DNA from: UBA5078 sp041175045
Lineage (GTDB): Bacteria; Pseudomonadota; Gammaproteobacteria; Pseudomonadales; Pseudohongiellaceae
NCBI GenBank assembly: GCA_041175045.1
Contig: JBEDFR010000135.1
Coordinates: forward strand, 1-10,551
DNA: 10,551 bases
Direction: 5' to 3'
Positions 1 through 6,547 of this stretch are shown here, one piece after another. Position 1 is the stretch's first letter, and each line of letters begins with the position of its first letter. A program made the translations under genes and the position numbers. The notes under the pieces are model-generated. The model saw only the letters and a program-made list of their open reading frames with translations, made no database searches and had not been told where the DNA came from.

Positions 1-2636
1 AGCTGAGCCTGAGCACCCCGACTGGCAACCTGGGGGGCAGCGGCGAGCTGCGCTGGGACGACGGCCTGCAGGCCAGTCTGAACTATGTGCTGCGGGAGAC
101 GGACGCCGGCCGCTACCGTGCCCTGCTGCCCGCGGGGGTGCTGCCGGGCGAACTCGCCAGCACCGGCAGTCTGACGCTGCAGCAGCAAGCCGACGTGCTG
201 AACGGCCGCCTCGTCGTTGACTCGCTGCAGGGAACACTCAACGACTATCCCCTCGATGGCAGCGGCAAGATCGCCCTGGACGGCGATGACATCCATGTGC
301 AGCAGTTTTCCCTGCGCAGTGGCCCCAACACGCTGCAGCTCGACGGGCGCTGGGCCGAGACACTCGACCTGCAGCTGCGTCTGCAGGCTCCTCGGCTCGA
401 CACACTTTCGCCCCTGCTGGCTGGCAGTCTGGAGGCCACGGCCGCCATCGCGGGCACCCCGCAGGACCCGCGACTGACTCTGCAGGCCGACGGCAACGCC
501 CTGCGTCTGGGCAGCATGACGATTGCCAGCCTGCGGGCCACCGCCGCCCATGCCGAGGGCAGCAACCGCATGACGGTGGATGCCAGTGCGCTGAGCAACG
601 GCCGTGTCACTGCTCGTTCAGTGATACTTAGGGGTGAAGGCGAGGCAGTGTCCCACCGGCTGCAGTTCAGTCTGGACAGCGCGTCCCTGCAGGCACAGAT
701 GGCGCTCGAGGGTGCGCTGAGCGGCCTGACGGCCGCCGCGCCGGTGCAGTGGGCGGGGACCCTCACGAGCGCCACCCTGGACACCGAGCTGGGCGAGTGG
801 CGGCTGGGCAGCCCCGCCGCGCTGAGCTGGACTGCTGCAGATTGGCAGCTCGCAGAACACTGCTGGCAGCAGTCCCTCAGCCGAGCCTGTCTGCAAGCCT
901 CGGGCGCCGCCGACGGGACCCTGCAGACCACGGCCCGTCTGCAGGGCCTGCCGCTGGAACGCTTGAATGCAGCGGCTGCCCCGGCGCCTGCCCGTCAGCT
1001 GCCCGCCCTGCCGCAGGGCATCACCTTGCAGGGTCTGCTCGATGCCACGGTCACTATCGCGGGCGCAGCAGGCGCTGCCCTGTCCGACCTGGGCGTGACG
1101 GCCGAAATGCAATGGCGGGATGCCGTCGTCACCCTCGCGACGCCCCCGACCTCCTCCGACAATGAGACGCCGCTTGTGGTGCCGCGTCAGCTGCAGCTGC
1201 GCACCGCCACCTTGAGCGCCGAGCAGGCTTCGGGCACCTGGCAATTGCAGAGTCTGCTGGAATTCGCCCAGCCTCGGCCTGACGCGACGGCCGGCCTGCT
1301 GGGCTCAGCCCGCAGCCGCGTGAACATCGCCCCGTCCGGCGCGCTGGACGGCGATGTCGCGCTGGAATTCGAGGCCCTGCAATGGGTGGAGGCGCTCGTG
1401 CCCGCCCTGCGCAACGTCGCGGGCCAGGTGACCGGACTCGCCGTCATCGGCGGCTCGCTGCAGGCTCCTCAACTCAGCGGCAGCTTGAACCTGCAGGACG
1501 GCGCCTTGCAGGTCCCCGCGCTCGGCCTTGCGCTGGAGGCCGTCAAAGCCAGTCTCGTGGCTGACAGTTCCGAGCGTCTGGCGCTGCAGGGTGAGGGCCG
1601 CTCGGGCACCGGTGCCCTGCAATTCTTCGGCACGCTGGAGCAGCCCTTCAGCACCAGCCCGCCACAGCGCCTGCAGCTGGACGGCGACAATTTAACCCAG
1701 GCCGAGCGCCCCGAGCTGCGCATGACCGTGAGTCCGCAACTGACCGTGGAGGCGAGCCAGCGGGGCGTGCATATCCGCGGCAATCTGCTGCTGCCCCTGC
1801 TGGACGTGCGCATCACCAGCCTGCCCGAGTCGGCCATCGACGTGTCCGCCGATACCGTGCTGGTGACCCAGCCCGAGGACGCTCCAGCGGTGCGCAATGC
1901 CGCAAGCTCGTCTCTGGGGCCCCTGGAGAACGTGCCGCTGACTGCCGAGGTCTCGGTGCAGCTGGGCGAGGCCGTGCATTTCGCCGGCTGGGGACTGGAC
2001 ACCGACCTGAGTGGCGCCCTGGAGATCACGCAGCGTGCCTCTGGCGCCCTGCTGACTTATGGCGAGCTGACGGTGCGCCAGGGCAGTTACCAGACCTATG
2101 GCCGCACGCTGAACATCGAGCACGGCAAGCTGCTGTTTTTCGGCAGCTACGACAATCCGGCACTGGATATCCGCGCTACGCGTGAAGCCGACAACGTGAA
2201 GGTGGGCGTGCAGATGAACGGCACGCTGCGCAATGTCAGCAGCCAGTTGTTCTCCACACCGACACTGCCGGACGGCGACATCATCGCGGTGATGCTGACG
2301 GGCCGCCCGCTGGCCGAGGTGGGCGACCAGGACAGCAACGCCCTGGTGGGCGCCATCACCTCGCTGGGCATCAACCAGGGCCAGACCCTGACGAACCAGA
2401 TTCGCAATCAGCTGGGCCTGGACACCCTGGCCATCAGCAGCACGGGGGACGTGGCCAACAGCAGCCTGACCCTGGGCAAGTACCTGACGCCGCGCATCTT
2501 CATCCAGTACGGCATCGGGCTGTTCGAAACGGAATCCACGCTGGCGGTGGACTACACGGTGTCGGAGCGGGTGAAGCTGGAGGCGAAGTCGGGGAGTACG
2601 CAGAGCCTGGACATCACCTACACGGTGGAGCGCTAG
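1..2636 (+). CDS. tamB: TamB-type translocation and assembly module protein (C-terminal part; 5' end outside window)
   Basis: The reading frame is open from base 3 to a TAG at 2634-2636, giving 877 visible residues. The gene runs off the left edge, so the GTG at 87 is internal and not a start. Most of the protein is repetitive, Leu/Gln/Ala/Gly-rich beta-strand sequence, as in the long lipid-conducting beta-groove of TamB/AsmA-like bridge proteins. A Cys pair (visible residues 287 and 296) sits where I recall TamB proteins having conserved cysteines. The last ~160 residues are a classic TamB C-terminal (DUF490) domain: a YGELTVRQGSYQTYGRTL segment, then FFGSYDNPALDI, PDGDIIAVMLTGRPL, LGLDTLAI, and LGKYLTPRIFIQYGIGLFE near the end. 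TamB is anchored in the inner membrane, spans the periplasm, and with TamA supports outer-membrane protein and phospholipid delivery. E. coli TamB has about 1,260 residues, so roughly the N-terminal third is missing here. tamA would be expected upstream. Confidence 0.93.
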   Translation, partial: LSLSTPTGNLGGSGELRWDDGLQASLNYVLRETDAGRYRALLPAGVLPGELASTGSLTLQQQADVLNGRLVVDSLQGTLNDYPLDGSGKIALDGDDIHVQQFSLRSGPNTLQLDGRWAETLDLQLRLQAPRLDTLSPLLAGSLEATAAIAGTPQDPRLTLQADGNALRLGSMTIASLRATAAHAEGSNRMTVDASALSNGRVTARSVILRGEGEAVSHRLQFSLDSASLQAQMALEGALSGLTAAAPVQWAGTLTSATLDTELGEWRLGSPAALSWTAADWQLAEHCWQQSLSRACLQASGAADGTLQTTARLQGLPLERLNAAAAPAPARQLPALPQGITLQGLLDATVTIAGAAGAALSDLGVTAEMQWRDAVVTLATPPTSSDNETPLVVPRQLQLRTATLSAEQASGTWQLQSLLEFAQPRPDATAGLLGSARSRVNIAPSGALDGDVALEFEALQWVEALVPALRNVAGQVTGLAVIGGSLQAPQLSGSLNLQDGALQVPALGLALEAVKASLVADSSERLALQGEGRSGTGALQFFGTLEQPFSTSPPQRLQLDGDNLTQAERPELRMTVSPQLTVEASQRGVHIRGNLLLPLLDVRITSLPESAIDVSADTVLVTQPEDAPAVRNAASSSLGPLENVPLTAEVSVQLGEAVHFAGWGLDTDLSGALEITQRASGALLTYGELTVRQGSYQTYGRTLNIEHGKLLFFGSYDNPALDIRATREADNVKVGVQMNGTLRNVSSQLFSTPTLPDGDIIAVMLTGRPLAEVGDQDSNALVGAITSLGINQGQTLTNQIRNQLGLDTLAISSTGDVANSSLTLGKYLTPRIFIQYGIGLFETESTLAVDYTVSERVKLEAKSGSTQSLDITYTVER

Positions 2637-2658
2637 GGGCGCTTGTGCCTGCCAGAGG

Positions 2659-2685
2659 CTTGAAATTTGCGGAGGCAGCCCTATT
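2659..2685 (+). promoter_or_regulatory. Heat-shock (sigma-32/RpoH) promoter candidate for the Hsp20-like gene
   Basis: A -35 element CTTGAAA (2659-2665) matches the sigma-32 consensus exactly. It is followed after 13 bases by CCCTATT (2679-2685), close to the consensus -10 CCCCATnT. Transcription would start near 2691-2693, leaving a leader of about 42 bases before the ATG at 2734. The downstream gene encodes an alpha-crystallin-domain protein, the kind of gene sigma-32 usually controls, which strengthens the call. The assignment is by eye and has not been tested experimentally. Confidence 0.6.
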
Positions 2686-2686
2686 C

Positions 2687-2707
2687 ACGGCACGGGCCGC
2701 GTGCCGT
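2687..2707. repeat. Perfect 8-bp inverted repeat between tamB and the Hsp20-like gene
   Basis: ACGGCACG (2687-2694) and CGTGCCGT (2700-2707) are perfect reverse complements around a 5-base loop. The repeat lies 51 bases after the tamB stop and overlaps the expected start site of the candidate heat-shock promoter. No T-run follows, so a standard intrinsic terminator for tamB is not well supported. An operator or a simple RNA hairpin is equally possible. Confidence 0.45.
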
Positions 2708-2733
2708 TGTGAACAGACAGACGAGAGAGAACC

Positions 2734-3372
2734 ATGAAAGACACCCGCAACCTGTGGATCGCCGGACTGGCCAGCGTCCTGCTCATCACCCTCGCCGGCT
2801 TCGGCTGGTCGCACTGGCGCCTGAGCAACGAGCTGCAGGCCCTGCGCGGCGATGAGCCTTCCGCCAACCCCGCCCTGCTGGAACGACTGGAGGAAATGGC
2901 CGAGGAACAGTCGCGCCCGCGCGGCCCGGCGTCCCTGTTCGACCCGAACTTCGACCCCTTCGGTGCCAGCCTCTTCGGCAGCGATCCCTTCGCACGCCTG
3001 CAGCAGATGCAGTCACAGATGGACCAGCTGTTCCAGCACATGAACAGCAGCTTCGGCTTCAGCGGCTTTTCCGCCGCCTTCCAGCAGCCGCAGATCGCCG
3101 TGGAGGAATCCGACAAGGAATTCCGCGTGGTGATCACGCTGGCCGAGGGCAGCGAGGTGGAACTGGAAACCGCCCTCGAGGACACCACCCTGTCCATCTC
3201 CGCCCAGGTGCGCACCCACGTGCAGGACAGCCGCGCCGGCCTGCAGACGAGCAGCACCAGCGTGAGTCAGTTCGCGCGGGACATTGATCTGGGCGAGCCG
3301 GTGAATGCCGCGGGCATGAGGACGGAAAAGTCGGAAAGGGAGATCGTCATCACCGTGCCCAAGCTGGGGTGA
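2734..3372 (+). CDS. Membrane-anchored Hsp20/alpha-crystallin-like protein
   Basis: This is a 212-residue protein. Residues 7-26 form one hydrophobic segment without a clear signal-peptidase site, so it is probably an uncleaved membrane anchor. A charged linker follows (30-65), then an Asp/Phe/Pro-rich stretch and a short amphipathic helix (85-103, DPFARLQQMQSQMDQLF) like the N-terminal part of many small heat-shock proteins. Residues ~119-210 read as an alpha-crystallin domain, with VEESDKEFRVVITL, LEDTTLSISA, the SQFARDIDLGEPVNAAGMRTE segment (compare SFxRxFxLPxxVd) and a final EIVITVPK (compare LxIxiPK). The usual GVL triplet is replaced by REI, and the chain ends right after PKLG with no IxI tail. 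Small Hsps bind unfolding clients without ATP, and this one is probably tethered to the inner membrane, most likely facing the periplasm (orientation inferred). A weak purine-rich site (GAGAGAGA) precedes the ATG. It has its own sigma-32-like promoter. Confidence 0.82.
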   Translation: MKDTRNLWIAGLASVLLITLAGFGWSHWRLSNELQALRGDEPSANPALLERLEEMAEEQSRPRGPASLFDPNFDPFGASLFGSDPFARLQQMQSQMDQLFQHMNSSFGFSGFSAAFQQPQIAVEESDKEFRVVITLAEGSEVELETALEDTTLSISAQVRTHVQDSRAGLQTSSTSVSQFARDIDLGEPVNAAGMRTEKSEREIVITVPKLG

Positions 3373-3396
3373 GACAGGCGGGGTGTCAAGAGCGCA

Positions 3397-3450
3397 GGGT
3401 CGCGCGGCACGCACTGGCGTCGGGCAGCGACGCCACCCGACGCACGACCC
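3397..3450. terminator. Structured convergent intergenic region, probable bidirectional terminator without U-tract
   Basis: Between two convergent genes lies a perfect 8-bp hairpin, TGGCGTCG (3415-3422) and CGACGCCA (3428-3435), with a 5-base loop. It is enclosed by an outer stem GGGTCG (3397-3402) with CGACCC (3445-3450), extended by two more pairs after one mismatch. A competing stem, CGTCGGG (3418-3424) with CCCGACG (3436-3442), shares bases with the inner hairpin. No T-run occurs on either strand, so the terminator role is inferred from position and stem strength only. Confidence 0.45.
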
Positions 3451-3471
3451 GGCAACCGCCCCCCGCACTGC

Positions 3472-5067
3472 TCAGAACTTCGACCCCAGAATCCAGGTAT
3501 CGGAACGCGCCCACGCCTCCTCGAAGCGCCGGTCGATCTCTTCGTCACTCTTGCCCTGCGCCGCCAGCGCCTGCTTGATGCCATACAGCGCCCAGCCATT
3601 GTGCGGGTGCTCGCGCAGGTCTTCCTCGTACAGCGTGATGGCCTTGTCGAACTCGCCCACCTCGATGTAGGCCGCGCCCAGCCAGTGCTTGGCCGAGAAC
3701 GGGTAGGGCTCGGGCTCGTCATAGATGATGGCGTTATAAGCGGCGGTGGCGTGCTCGAAGGCCGCGATGGCGCTGACCATGTCACCCGTGCTCCAGGCGA
3801 TCTCACCCTCCAGGATGCCCACCAGCACTTCCAGCAGATTGTTGCCGTCGTGGAAACGGTAATTGTCGGTGGTGTCTGCCGCCAGCTGATCCAGCTTGGC
3901 CAGGTAGTCGCGCGCGGTGGCCGTATCGCCCATCTTCAGCGCCGCATAGCCTTGGGCGAAGTCCCAGGAGCCGCCGTCGAAGTCGCTGTTCTCGGGCCGC
4001 TTGCTCACGGCTGCCACCTCGTCGAAACGGCCGAAGCGCACCAACGTAAGCACATGATAGATCGAGCTGTCCATCAGCTTGTCGTAGTCCTTGGCCGCCT
4101 GAATCGCGATGGCGCCCTGCCCGTCCATGCTGGCCGCGAACAGCAGCATGGCCAGATTGTGCATGGGGTAGATGGCGAAGCCCTCGCCGATGGCCGCCTT
4201 CTGGTCGGAATGCCAGGCCTGGATATTGGCGCGCACCGAGTCGTTCCAGCGCCCGATCTCGTTCCAGGTATGGCTCGGCATGTGGTTGATGTGGCTGGCG
4301 CCGGGAATGGCATTGCCCAGGAATTCGGCACACTCCTCGGCCAGGCCGGGGTTGGGCGTGGACTCGGTGGCGTGCACATACAGGTGGCAGGCGCCGACAT
4401 GGGTGATGTCACGGTCCAGCACGCTGGTGAGCACATTGTGCAAACGGATCACGTCCGGATCGTCGAGATCGCGGGTGCCGCGACGCGGCTCCAGCAGGAA
4501 CAGGGCATCGGCGTAGAGGGTGACGATGTCGAGATCATCCGGGTACTTCGCCGCGACTTCCGCCATGGCATCGGCGTAGGCCTGCTCCTGCTCCATGCGC
4601 CGCTCCGGCGAGAAGTTGGCCACGTAACGCTGGGACATGGCCATGATCAGATCGGCTTCCTTCTGCGTGGCCTGGTCCAGCCGGCGCAGGGCTTCACGGA
4701 TGGCGGCGTAGGCGCGCGGCGCCTCCTCGGCCGTCATCGGCCCGTTCAGATACGAGCCCCAGGCCCAGGCCTCGCCCCAGTAGCAGATGGCACAGTCCGG
4801 GTCCAGCTTCTGCGCCTCGCGGAAGGAGCGTGCGGCATCCACCTTGGTGAACGAATACATCATCTGGAAGCCCTGGTCGAAAAAGGCCTGGGCCTGCGGA
4901 TTGCGCGTCGAGATCGGGTAGCTGTGATCCCCGAGCGCCACCGTGTAGAGCGGGATCGGGGTGTTGAACTCTTCCGGATCGGGGACGCTCGCGTGGTCCT
5001 GGGCCAGCACGGCCGGGGCACTGGCGAGCGTGGCCAGACACAGCAGAAGGGTGGCGAAAAAGCGCAT
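3472..5067 (-). CDS. Exported TPR-like repeat protein with CxxC motif, function unknown
   Basis: This is a 531-residue protein. The start at 5067 is chosen because MRFFATLLLCLATLASAPAV begins a textbook Sec signal peptide (predicted cut after residue 22, VLA|QDH) and an AGGAGA site lies 5 bases upstream. The open frame continues to an ATG at 5193, but that stretch does not look like protein. The mature part is helical, with TPR-like units. The first is at about 56-104 and contains FFDQGFQMMYSFTKVDAARS followed by LDPDCAICYWGEA, with C92 and C95 forming a CxxC. Other units lie near 455-490 and 489-520. A His-rich segment (H223, H228, H232, H259, H262, H266 in HMPSHTWNEIGRW) is central. From memory, these motifs define a widespread family of secreted TPR proteins of unknown role. 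A periplasmic location follows from the signal peptide. A metal or cofactor site at the Cys/His cluster is conjecture. The gene is transcribed alone or after ctaA, 300 bases upstream. Confidence 0.85.
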   Translation of the reverse strand: MRFFATLLLCLATLASAPAVLAQDHASVPDPEEFNTPIPLYTVALGDHSYPISTRNPQAQAFFDQGFQMMYSFTKVDAARSFREAQKLDPDCAICYWGEAWAWGSYLNGPMTAEEAPRAYAAIREALRRLDQATQKEADLIMAMSQRYVANFSPERRMEQEQAYADAMAEVAAKYPDDLDIVTLYADALFLLEPRRGTRDLDDPDVIRLHNVLTSVLDRDITHVGACHLYVHATESTPNPGLAEECAEFLGNAIPGASHINHMPSHTWNEIGRWNDSVRANIQAWHSDQKAAIGEGFAIYPMHNLAMLLFAASMDGQGAIAIQAAKDYDKLMDSSIYHVLTLVRFGRFDEVAAVSKRPENSDFDGGSWDFAQGYAALKMGDTATARDYLAKLDQLAADTTDNYRFHDGNNLLEVLVGILEGEIAWSTGDMVSAIAAFEHATAAYNAIIYDEPEPYPFSAKHWLGAAYIEVGEFDKAITLYEEDLREHPHNGWALYGIKQALAAQGKSDEEIDRRFEEAWARSDTWILGSKF

Positions 5068-5072
5068 GATCG

Positions 5073-5078
5073 TCTCCT
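5073..5078 (-). promoter_or_regulatory. Ribosome binding site fixing the TPR-protein start
   Basis: On the minus strand AGGAGA lies 5 bases before the ATG at 5067. It is a strong Shine-Dalgarno match and, with the signal peptide that follows, decides in favour of this start over the ATG at 5193. Confidence 0.75.
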
Positions 5079-5307
5079 GGGGGGATTGAATTGTGACTGC
5101 GGGCAAGCCTAGAGAAGCGCTCGTGGAATGTCCACCCGCCCTCACCCCCGAGATGACAGCGACTGGCAATTCCAGGGCCTGGTTCGCTGGCACAGGGCCG
5201 GGCCCCGGGGCGCCGTCAGCGCATTCAGCGGCGTAAGAGACCCACGCCGGGGAGACGCCGGGCAGGACCGTGAGCCGCCCGGACGGCGGCGAGTCGAGCC
5301 CCCAGGG

Positions 5308-5335
5308 AGGGGTTCACGGCGTGTCCCGAACCCCT
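5308..5335 (-). terminator. Hairpin downstream of ctaA, possible transcription terminator
   Basis: AGGGGTTC (5308-5315) and GAACCCCT (5328-5335) are perfect reverse complements with a 12-base loop. The hairpin starts about 32 bases past the ctaA stop on the minus strand. No T-run follows it, so a Rho-independent terminator is only a possibility. Confidence 0.35.
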
Positions 5336-5367
5336 GGCCCGGTCCCTGAGCCGGATTCAGCGCACGA

Positions 5368-6396
5368 TCAGGCCCGCGCCACCCCGACCTGCACCCCGGC
5401 CGCCCGCGCATGGCCGTAGCTCATCCAGATCAGAAATTGCAGCCCGAACAGCAACGACGCCCCCACCAGATGCAGCGGCTGCACAAACGCCGGCATGCCC
5501 AGATGGCCCAGCGCGGCCCCCGTCACCACCGACAGCACGATCACCCCGATCATCGCCGCCGTCATCCGCGTCAGCGAGTGCTGCCAGCCCAGCGAGCGCA
5601 GCAGCAGCCAGCCCAGCCACAGATTGCTGAACAGCACCACCGCCGAGAAGCTGCGGTGCACATAAAAGAACCACGGCAGCGCCGACACCCAGGCCGAGCG
5701 TTCCGCTCCCTGCTGATGATTCAGATAGTCGACCATTTCCCGCACCTGCGTGCCCATGGCCACCTGCAGCACCGTCAGGCCCATCACGATGTAGAGCCAC
5801 TTCTCGAAACGCGGGTCGAGGTGCGCGATGGACTCCGCCTGCATGATGCCGCGGCGCGCCCGTGCCAGGGCGAACAGCAGCGTGCCCACGATGGCCAGCG
5901 CCATCAGCATGTGCAGGGTGATCATGCCCGGCTGCAGATTGGAGGCCACCACCCGCGAGCCCAGCCAGCCCTGAAAGCCTGTCATCAGGAACGCGGCCAC
6001 CGAGGCGGTGAGAATGGCGCGGTCGTGGGAGCGCACCGACCAGGAGTAGAGAGCGGTCAGCAGGATCAGGAAGCCGATGGTTACGCCGGTGAGGCGGTTC
6101 AGGTATTCCGTCCAGGTCTTCACCACGTTGAATTCGGTTTCGGCATAGCCCAGATCCGCGTAGATCTCCTGATAATTGGCCGGCAATTGCTCGACGCTCG
6201 TCGGCGGAATCCAGCTGCCGAAGCAGGTCGGCCAGTCGGGGCAGCCCATGCCGGCGCCCGAGGCGCGCACGCTGGCCCCCACCATGATCAGAAAGTACAC
6301 CGCTGCCAGGGTGATCCAGGCCATGCGGCGGTAGCGATGCAGCGCGGGGGTGTCTTGCAGCAGGGGTGACGAAGCGGAAGCGGTGGCGATAGTCAT
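5368..6396 (-). CDS. ctaA: Heme A synthase (COX15/CtaA family)
   Basis: This is a 342-residue polytopic membrane protein with about eight hydrophobic segments, the size and layout of heme A synthases. These enzymes oxidise the C8 methyl of heme O to a formyl group to make heme A for aa3-type cytochrome oxidases. TM1 (about 26-42) is followed by VRASGAGMGCPDWPTCFGSW, holding the extracytoplasmic Cys pair typical of one class (C52 and C58). The catalytic-region motif reads EYLNRLTG (E97, N100), where many homologues have EYxHR. The remaining heme-ligand histidines are present: H162 (MITLHML), H247 (YVHRS) and H309 (PLHLVG), in the usual two-half repeat. The ATG at 6396 has no clear Shine-Dalgarno, but the N-terminus is plausible; an ATG at residue 25, right before TM1, is an alternative. 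No other cytochrome-oxidase assembly gene (ctaB, ctaG, SURF1) lies in the window. Confidence in the family is high. Confidence 0.92.
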   Translation of the reverse strand: MTIATASASSPLLQDTPALHRYRRMAWITLAAVYFLIMVGASVRASGAGMGCPDWPTCFGSWIPPTSVEQLPANYQEIYADLGYAETEFNVVKTWTEYLNRLTGVTIGFLILLTALYSWSVRSHDRAILTASVAAFLMTGFQGWLGSRVVASNLQPGMITLHMLMALAIVGTLLFALARARRGIMQAESIAHLDPRFEKWLYIVMGLTVLQVAMGTQVREMVDYLNHQQGAERSAWVSALPWFFYVHRSFSAVVLFSNLWLGWLLLRSLGWQHSLTRMTAAMIGVIVLSVVTGAALGHLGMPAFVQPLHLVGASLLFGLQFLIWMSYGHARAAGVQVGVARA

Positions 6397-6439
6397 GGTG
6401 ATGGCGAACTCATGGTGGGCTGGACGAAAAACGCTCTGT

Positions 6440-6469
6440 ATTGTCGGGCAAGACCCGGCTGCACCACAA
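6440..6469 (-). promoter_or_regulatory. Weak sigma-70-like promoter candidate for ctaA
   Basis: On the minus strand TTGTGG (6469-6464) and GACAAT (6445-6440) are separated by 18 bases and would start transcription about 37 bases before the ctaA ATG. The matches are 3/6 and 4/6 to the consensus, so this is a weak call. Confidence 0.22.
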
Positions 6470-6474
6470 CCGGG
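6443..6474. repeat. Two mutually exclusive small hairpins upstream of ctaA
   Basis: GTCGGG (6443-6448) can pair with CCCGGC (6454-6459) across a 5-base loop, with one G-T pair. The same CCCGG (6454-6458) can instead pair with CCGGG (6470-6474). The hairpins sit in the 151-bp gap between the nuclease stop and the ctaA start. On the minus strand a TTTTT run begins 11 bases after the first stem, too far for a standard terminator. They may end the nuclease transcript or may be chance in GC-rich DNA. Confidence 0.3.
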
Positions 6475-6547
6475 CAGCAGCTACACACTGCGGCACCCTA
6501 GCGTCGCAGCATACGCCAGGGCAATACGCGCTTGTCGTGGCGCAGGT

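Larger units (their letters stand above)
5068..5367. other. 300-bp non-coding gap between ctaA and the TPR-protein gene
   Basis: I see no convincing gene here. A 73-codon plus-strand frame (5128-5349) has an Arg/Pro/Gly-rich, low-complexity product and no ribosome binding site. The gap contains several GC-rich palindromes, including CCAGGGCCTGG (5172-5182) and GCCCCGGGGC (5202-5211), two copies of ACGCCGGG 11 bases apart (5244-5251 and 5255-5262), and the hairpin listed at 5308-5335. The promoter of the TPR-protein gene is expected in the part near 5090-5140, but I could not pick a good -35/-10 pair; CACAAT on the minus strand just upstream of the ribosome binding site is the only -10-like hexamer I noticed. 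Confidence 0.6.

Noticed and set aside
3601..5112. 503-codon open frame on the plus strand opposite the TPR-protein gene
   Set aside because: It is antisense to a well-supported gene with signal peptide and ribosome binding site; its product is Gly/Val/His/Arg-rich without recognisable domains. Codon bias in GC-rich DNA explains the lack of stops.
5068..5193. 42-residue upstream extension of the TPR-protein gene starting at 5193
   Set aside because: It would bury a clear signal peptide behind unrelated sequence and ignores the AGGAGA site just before 5067.
5308..5335. GGTTC...GAACC stem resembling a tRNA T-arm
   Set aside because: The loop is 12 bases instead of 7 and no acceptor, D- or anticodon arm can be built around it.
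5128..5349. 73-codon plus-strand frame in the ctaA/TPR-protein gap
   Set aside because: No ribosome binding site, low-complexity Arg/Pro/Gly product, and overlaps the palindromic region; judged non-coding.
5410..6369. 319-codon open frame on the plus strand opposite ctaA
   Set aside because: The product is His/Gln/Arg-rich, the antisense image of a polytopic membrane protein.
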